This document shows positions 6,160-9,339 of a DNA stretch of 9,339 nucleotides, in pieces. The DNA is taken from NCBI GenBank assembly GCA_003233615.1, contig QIMB01000396.1, positions 1-9,339 of the forward strand, given 5' to 3'. This DNA comes from Nitrospirota bacterium. Its GTDB lineage: Bacteria; Nitrospirota; Nitrospiria; Nitrospirales; UBA8639. A model generated the notes under the pieces. The model was given only the letters and a program-made list of their open reading frames with translations. It was not told the DNA's origin and searched no databases. The position numbers and the translations under genes are program-made. The first letter of the stretch is position 1. The number at the start of each line of letters is the position of its first letter.

Positions 6160-6262
6160 ATGAAGGGAGAAGAGAAAAGTACAAAGTGTAGAAATAAGAA
6201 AGGGTTTCCTCATTCACCCTCTTTTGCTTCTCACTTTGCACGTCTTACTTCTCCTTCTTCAT
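6160..6262. repeat. 103-base purine/pyrimidine-biased imperfect palindrome at the typA 3' end
   Basis: The left arm (6160-6205) is almost all purine; the right arm (6216-6262) is its imperfect inverse. Shared blocks, reading the right arm as its complement, are ATGAAG, GGAGAAG, CAAAGTG, AGAA and AGGGT. The apex is AGGGT (6201-6205) and ACCCT (6216-6220) around a 10-base loop. The outer edge reaches the first base of the typA stop triplet. The typA transcript would end in a long stem-loop, which may act as a terminator or 3' stabiliser. The shape and bias suggest a dispersed palindromic repeat that landed next to the gene, but only one copy is visible here. Confidence 0.65.
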
Positions 6263-8097
6263 TATGCCCGTTTCGCTTGATTCCTTGCGGCACGGCGTTC
6301 GTTATCGGTAAGAAACCGCTTGCGCAGTCGAATATTTTTCGGAGTCACTTCAACCAGTTCATCTTCTTGGATGAATTCTAATGCAAACTCGAGCGTCATT
6401 TCTCGTGGTGAAATGAGATTGATGGCTTCATCTGTGCCAGCTGCCCGTATATTCGTCAGTTTCTTCTCGCGCATGGCATTCACGACAAGGTCGTTGCCTT
6501 TATTATTGACTCCCACCAGCATGCCTTCATACACCGCAGCTCCCGGATGGAGGAAAATTTCTCCGCGGTCCTGGAGGCCCCACAAACCATACGCGATGGC
6601 TTGGCCTGTACCATGGGAGATGAGAACGCCGGCTGAACGCTGGGGAATGTCCCCTTTAAACGGTTGGTATTCATGGAAGATTTGTGACATGACGCCTGTG
6701 CCACGGGTCATTCGTAATAATTCGCTCCGAAATCCTAGGAGTGCGCGAGACGCGATGTGAAATTCCATTCTGACGGTCCCAACTGCACTCATTTGGAGAT
6801 TTTTCATATCGGATTTTCGACTGCCAAGCGCTTCAATGACGCTGCCTTGATAGCCAGGGTCGACTTCAATGACCACTTCTTCGACGGGTTCCAATGTGAC
6901 GCCGTCCACTTCTTTATAGATAACTTTTGGTGGGGACACTTCCAATTCGAAGCCTTCACGTCGCATGGTCTCAATCAGGATGGCAAGGTGTAATTCCCCA
7001 CGTCCTGAGACGGTGAAGCGCTCGCCACCATCGGCTTCTTCGACCTTGATGCCGATATTCATCATGGCCTCATGGGCCAACCGTTCTCGAATATGCCGGG
7101 ATGTCAGAAACCGTCCGCCATCTTTTCCGGCTAACGGGCTGGTATTGTGAGAGAAATTCATGGAAATTGTGGGTTCATCGACATTGACCGTTGGCAAGGC
7201 AACGGGGTGTTGCGGGGAGGCCAGTGTTTCTCCGACACGCACATCCTCCGCTCCGGCTAGCGAAATGATATCTCCAGCTTCTGCAGACTGACTTTCAACA
7301 CGAGTGAGTCCTTGATAGGTCAACAGTTTGGTCACTTTCCCCTTGGTTGTACTGCCATCTTGTTTCACGGCCACAATGTGGGTGCCGACTTCTACTTTGC
7401 CATGGACAATACGGCCGACGGCAACACGTCCGATATAGGAATCATATTCCAACATCGTGACCAGCATTTGAAAGGGTTGCTCAGCATCAGCAACCGGCGG
7501 CAGGACGCGGTGAATGATGGTATCCAACAGTGGTTTCATATCCACCGACTCGTCACTTAAGTCTATGGATGTGCGACCTTCTTTTCCGGATGCATACACG
7601 ATAGGAAAGTCGAGTTGTTCATCTGTGGCATTCAATTCACAAAATAAGTCAAAGGTTTGGTTGACAACGTCATCTGGCCGAGCATTGGGTCGATCAATTT
7701 TATTAATAACCACGATGGGCTTGAGATGCAGTTCGAGCGATTTTTTCAGGACAAATTTGGTTTGAGGCATAGGCCCTTCAAATGCGTCGACTAAGAGCAA
7801 GACGCCATCGACCATTCGCAATATCCGTTCAACTTCGCTGCCAAAATCCGCATGGCCTGGTGTATCGACAATGTTAATACGCATATCCTTATAGGAGAGG
7901 GAAGCATTTTTCGAAAAAATAGTAATGCCCCGTTCTTTTTCAAGTGGATTGGAATCCATGATGACAGCTTCGCCTTCTTTAAAGGTATGTGCTCCAGTTT
8001 GTTTGAGTAACGCATCGACCAATGTCGTTTTCCCATGGTCAACATGGGCGATGATGGCGACATTTCTCAGATCTTTGCGGCGTTTTTGATTTGGCAT
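6262..8097 (-). CDS. typA: Translational GTPase TypA/BipA
   Basis: This 611-residue protein (E. coli TypA is 607) is a GTPase of the elongation-factor class. It binds the ribosome and is needed for growth under stress or cold, with reported roles in large-subunit assembly. The G domain shows G1 AHVDHGKTT (17-25), G2 RGIT (56-59), G3 DTPGH (78-82), G4 NKID (132-135) and G5 YASGKEG (168-174). The EF-G-like domains II, III and V follow, including the conserved SGRGELHL. The TypA-specific C-terminal domain is present, with NAMREKKLTNIRAAGTDEA and LEFIQEDELVEVTP. The C-terminus is basic. I chose ATG 8095-8097 because AAAGGA (8108-8113) lies 10 bases upstream and the sequence then matches the family start. 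A GTG at 8124 would add nine residues that do not look like part of the family. All key residues are present and I see nothing unusual. Confidence 0.97.
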   Translation of the reverse strand: MPNQKRRKDLRNVAIIAHVDHGKTTLVDALLKQTGAHTFKEGEAVIMDSNPLEKERGITIFSKNASLSYKDMRINIVDTPGHADFGSEVERILRMVDGVLLLVDAFEGPMPQTKFVLKKSLELHLKPIVVINKIDRPNARPDDVVNQTFDLFCELNATDEQLDFPIVYASGKEGRTSIDLSDESVDMKPLLDTIIHRVLPPVADAEQPFQMLVTMLEYDSYIGRVAVGRIVHGKVEVGTHIVAVKQDGSTTKGKVTKLLTYQGLTRVESQSAEAGDIISLAGAEDVRVGETLASPQHPVALPTVNVDEPTISMNFSHNTSPLAGKDGGRFLTSRHIRERLAHEAMMNIGIKVEEADGGERFTVSGRGELHLAILIETMRREGFELEVSPPKVIYKEVDGVTLEPVEEVVIEVDPGYQGSVIEALGSRKSDMKNLQMSAVGTVRMEFHIASRALLGFRSELLRMTRGTGVMSQIFHEYQPFKGDIPQRSAGVLISHGTGQAIAYGLWGLQDRGEIFLHPGAAVYEGMLVGVNNKGNDLVVNAMREKKLTNIRAAGTDEAINLISPREMTLEFALEFIQEDELVEVTPKNIRLRKRFLTDNERRAARNQAKRA

Positions 8098-8316
8098 AGC
8101 AAACAATTCCTTTACTAGGTACACAGCACAGTTATGAACAATCGCGTTCAGGGTTTGCGGGTCTTATCGAGGCCGGTCTGCGGAGATTTGAGCGATGACA
8201 CCGACAAGAATGGTCGGAGAATGGCTTGGGTCAAACGAGACGGTCGACTCATCTATGACGTTACAGGAAGAACCCGTATAACGCAACTGGAAGGATCCCT
8301 CTTCCATTTCCCTGAA
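8098..8316. other. Intergenic gap upstream of typA
   Basis: These 219 bases separate the hybrid kinase stop from typA and should hold the typA promoter. The best -35-like element on the minus strand is TTGACC (8229-8234), but no good -10 lies at a proper distance. A weak CGTTA/TAACG inverted repeat (8261-8265 and 8281-8285) follows the kinase gene, without a T-run. I see no small gene that I can support. Confidence 0.35.
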
Positions 8317-9339
8317 TTAGGCGGGGATCTCCAGGAATTTGACGGGGAATTCGAGCGTAAATGTTGCCCCACGGCCTTCGCCTTCACTCGAAGCGGTGAG
8401 AGAGCCACCCATGTTTTTGGAGGCCAACGCATTGTTGTGGAGCCCGGCTCCCTGTCCGTTGCCCTGTTTCGAAAAGGACTGGGAAAAAATTCGGTGCAGG
8501 TTTTCAGTGGGAATGCCGATTCCCGTATCACTGACGTGAATGCCGATCCTGTTCCTGTCGTCCGAATGTGGTGAAATCCGAATCGTCAAAGTATGTGGCC
8601 CTGGGCCTTGTTGGCGAATTGCCTCCTTGGCATTGCAAAGAAGGTTGGCCACAATTTGGACGATGTGCTGCTTATCAGTGATGACTTGGGGTAGGTCAAC
8701 ATAGTCTCGGATGATGGCAATATGATACTTGGTAAATTCCGACGAATGAATCGTTAAGGCCGATTCGACCAGATCTTTCAATAATACCGGTTCATGGATG
8801 CTACTGGTTCGAGCGACAGCATCTTGAGCGGCAATGATGTTTTTTACATGCTCGATTTGGGAAAGTAACGTATCCAGATCATGGCATGTTTGAACATGTT
8901 GATTGTATAAATCACCCCCGAGCTGTCTCAAAAATGCTGGAATCCGTTGTCCTTTGGCGTCTTGGGTAAGAAACGTTCCTATGTCATCCTGATGAGCGTC
9001 CAGGAGGGCAGATGTACGATTCACATCCTGTATGGGCATGTCACGAACATGTTGGGCAATCAGGCCGGCAGACACATTCACACTGTTCAGCACGTTGCCA
9101 ATGTTATGCAAGACATCGGCGGCTACTTCAGCCATGCCCAAGCGTCGGGAACTTTCCACAAGCTGTTGGGTTAACTGTTCGCGTTCTATGGTGGCTTTGC
9201 GGCGTTCACGAGCATGACGAATGACTCGTTCAAGGAGACTCGGGTTGGTTTCCCCTTTGATGACATAATCCGCGGCACCCAGCTTAATGGATTGCAAATC
9301 GATTTCACGATTAGTTGTTCCTGTCAGCATGATAATGGG
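8317..9339 (-). CDS. Receiver-histidine kinase hybrid, N-terminal part outside the window
   Basis: 340 codons are visible and the frame is open at the right edge, so the start is missing. The visible part begins with the C-terminal half of a receiver domain, PIIMLTGTT then KLGAADYVIKGE, holding the switch Thr and conserved Lys. The phosphoacceptor Asp lies outside the window. A basic, charged helix (about visible residues 34-66) leads to EVAADVLHNIGNVLNSVN, the likely dimerisation helix with His78 as the probable phosphoacceptor. The ATPase domain follows: N box ANLLCNAKEAI (about 231-241), G1 DTGIGIP (271-277), F box RIFSQSFS and G2 GQGAGLH (295-301), ending NMGGSLTASSEGEGRGATF. There are no membrane segments in the visible part, so it is probably cytoplasmic. 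This layout, receiver first then kinase, suits a relay that receives a phosphate or is switched by another kinase. No partner is visible here. The stop is TAA 8317-8319. Confidence 0.88.
   Translation of the reverse strand, partial: PIIMLTGTTNREIDLQSIKLGAADYVIKGETNPSLLERVIRHARERRKATIEREQLTQQLVESSRRLGMAEVAADVLHNIGNVLNSVNVSAGLIAQHVRDMPIQDVNRTSALLDAHQDDIGTFLTQDAKGQRIPAFLRQLGGDLYNQHVQTCHDLDTLLSQIEHVKNIIAAQDAVARTSSIHEPVLLKDLVESALTIHSSEFTKYHIAIIRDYVDLPQVITDKQHIVQIVANLLCNAKEAIRQQGPGPHTLTIRISPHSDDRNRIGIHVSDTGIGIPTENLHRIFSQSFSKQGNGQGAGLHNNALASKNMGGSLTASSEGEGRGATFTLEFPVKFLEIPA

Noticed and set aside
8134..8574. Plus-strand frame of 146 codons opposite the hybrid kinase
   Set aside because: More than half lies antisense to the kinase ATPase domain, it has no ribosome site, and no family is recognisable.
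1..9339. CRISPR array, tRNA, rRNA, insertion sequence or a dedicated defence system
   Set aside because: No regularly spaced repeats, tRNA-like cloverleaf, transposase or nuclease motifs were seen. The long palindromes are single hairpins, not spaced arrays.

Overview
The window reads as bacterial chromosome with moderate GC (roughly half, by eye). Every gene I can support lies on the minus strand, so transcription runs from high to low coordinates. The best guess at the organism is a Nitrospira-like bacterium (phylum Nitrospirota), perhaps one of the lower-GC marine lineages. This rests on the general look of the proteins and on two kinds of long palindromic intergenic repeat that resemble repeats I associate with Nitrospira genomes. 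It is inference, not an identification.

In transcription order, the window opens with the 3' part of a receiver/histidine-kinase hybrid (8317 to beyond 9339). A 219-base gap separates it from typA/bipA (6262-8097), a ribosome-associated translational GTPase. A 103-base purine-rich imperfect palindrome starts at the typA stop codon and fills much of the gap to the next gene. That gene is a dapF-family epimerase (5114-5980) with a recognisable promoter. Both positions that hold the catalytic cysteines in diaminopimelate epimerase are serine here, so its activity is uncertain. A 353-base regulatory gap with repeated TGGTCA motifs follows.

Next is a two-component operon: an OmpR/PhoB-type response regulator (4029-4760) and a membrane histidine kinase (2570-4036) that overlap by 8 bases. 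The 425-base gap after the kinase contains a 121-base near-perfect palindromic element (2293-2413). Beyond it lies a sigma-70 family gene (1456-2144) broken by a frameshift. Removing one CT unit from a short CT run at 1716-1721 would restore a continuous 228-residue protein.

The left end carries a secreted spondin-domain protein (590-1267) and the 5' end of a predicted lipoprotein with a SAM-dependent methyltransferase fold (1-230, running off the window).

Functionally this is a mixture of housekeeping (typA, the dapF homologue) and signal transduction and envelope genes (two kinases, a response regulator, a damaged sigma factor, two exported proteins). I see no CRISPR array, transposase, tRNA or rRNA. 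The points most worth following up are the Ser/Ser DapF homologue, the sigma-factor frameshift with its simple repair, and the two long palindromes.
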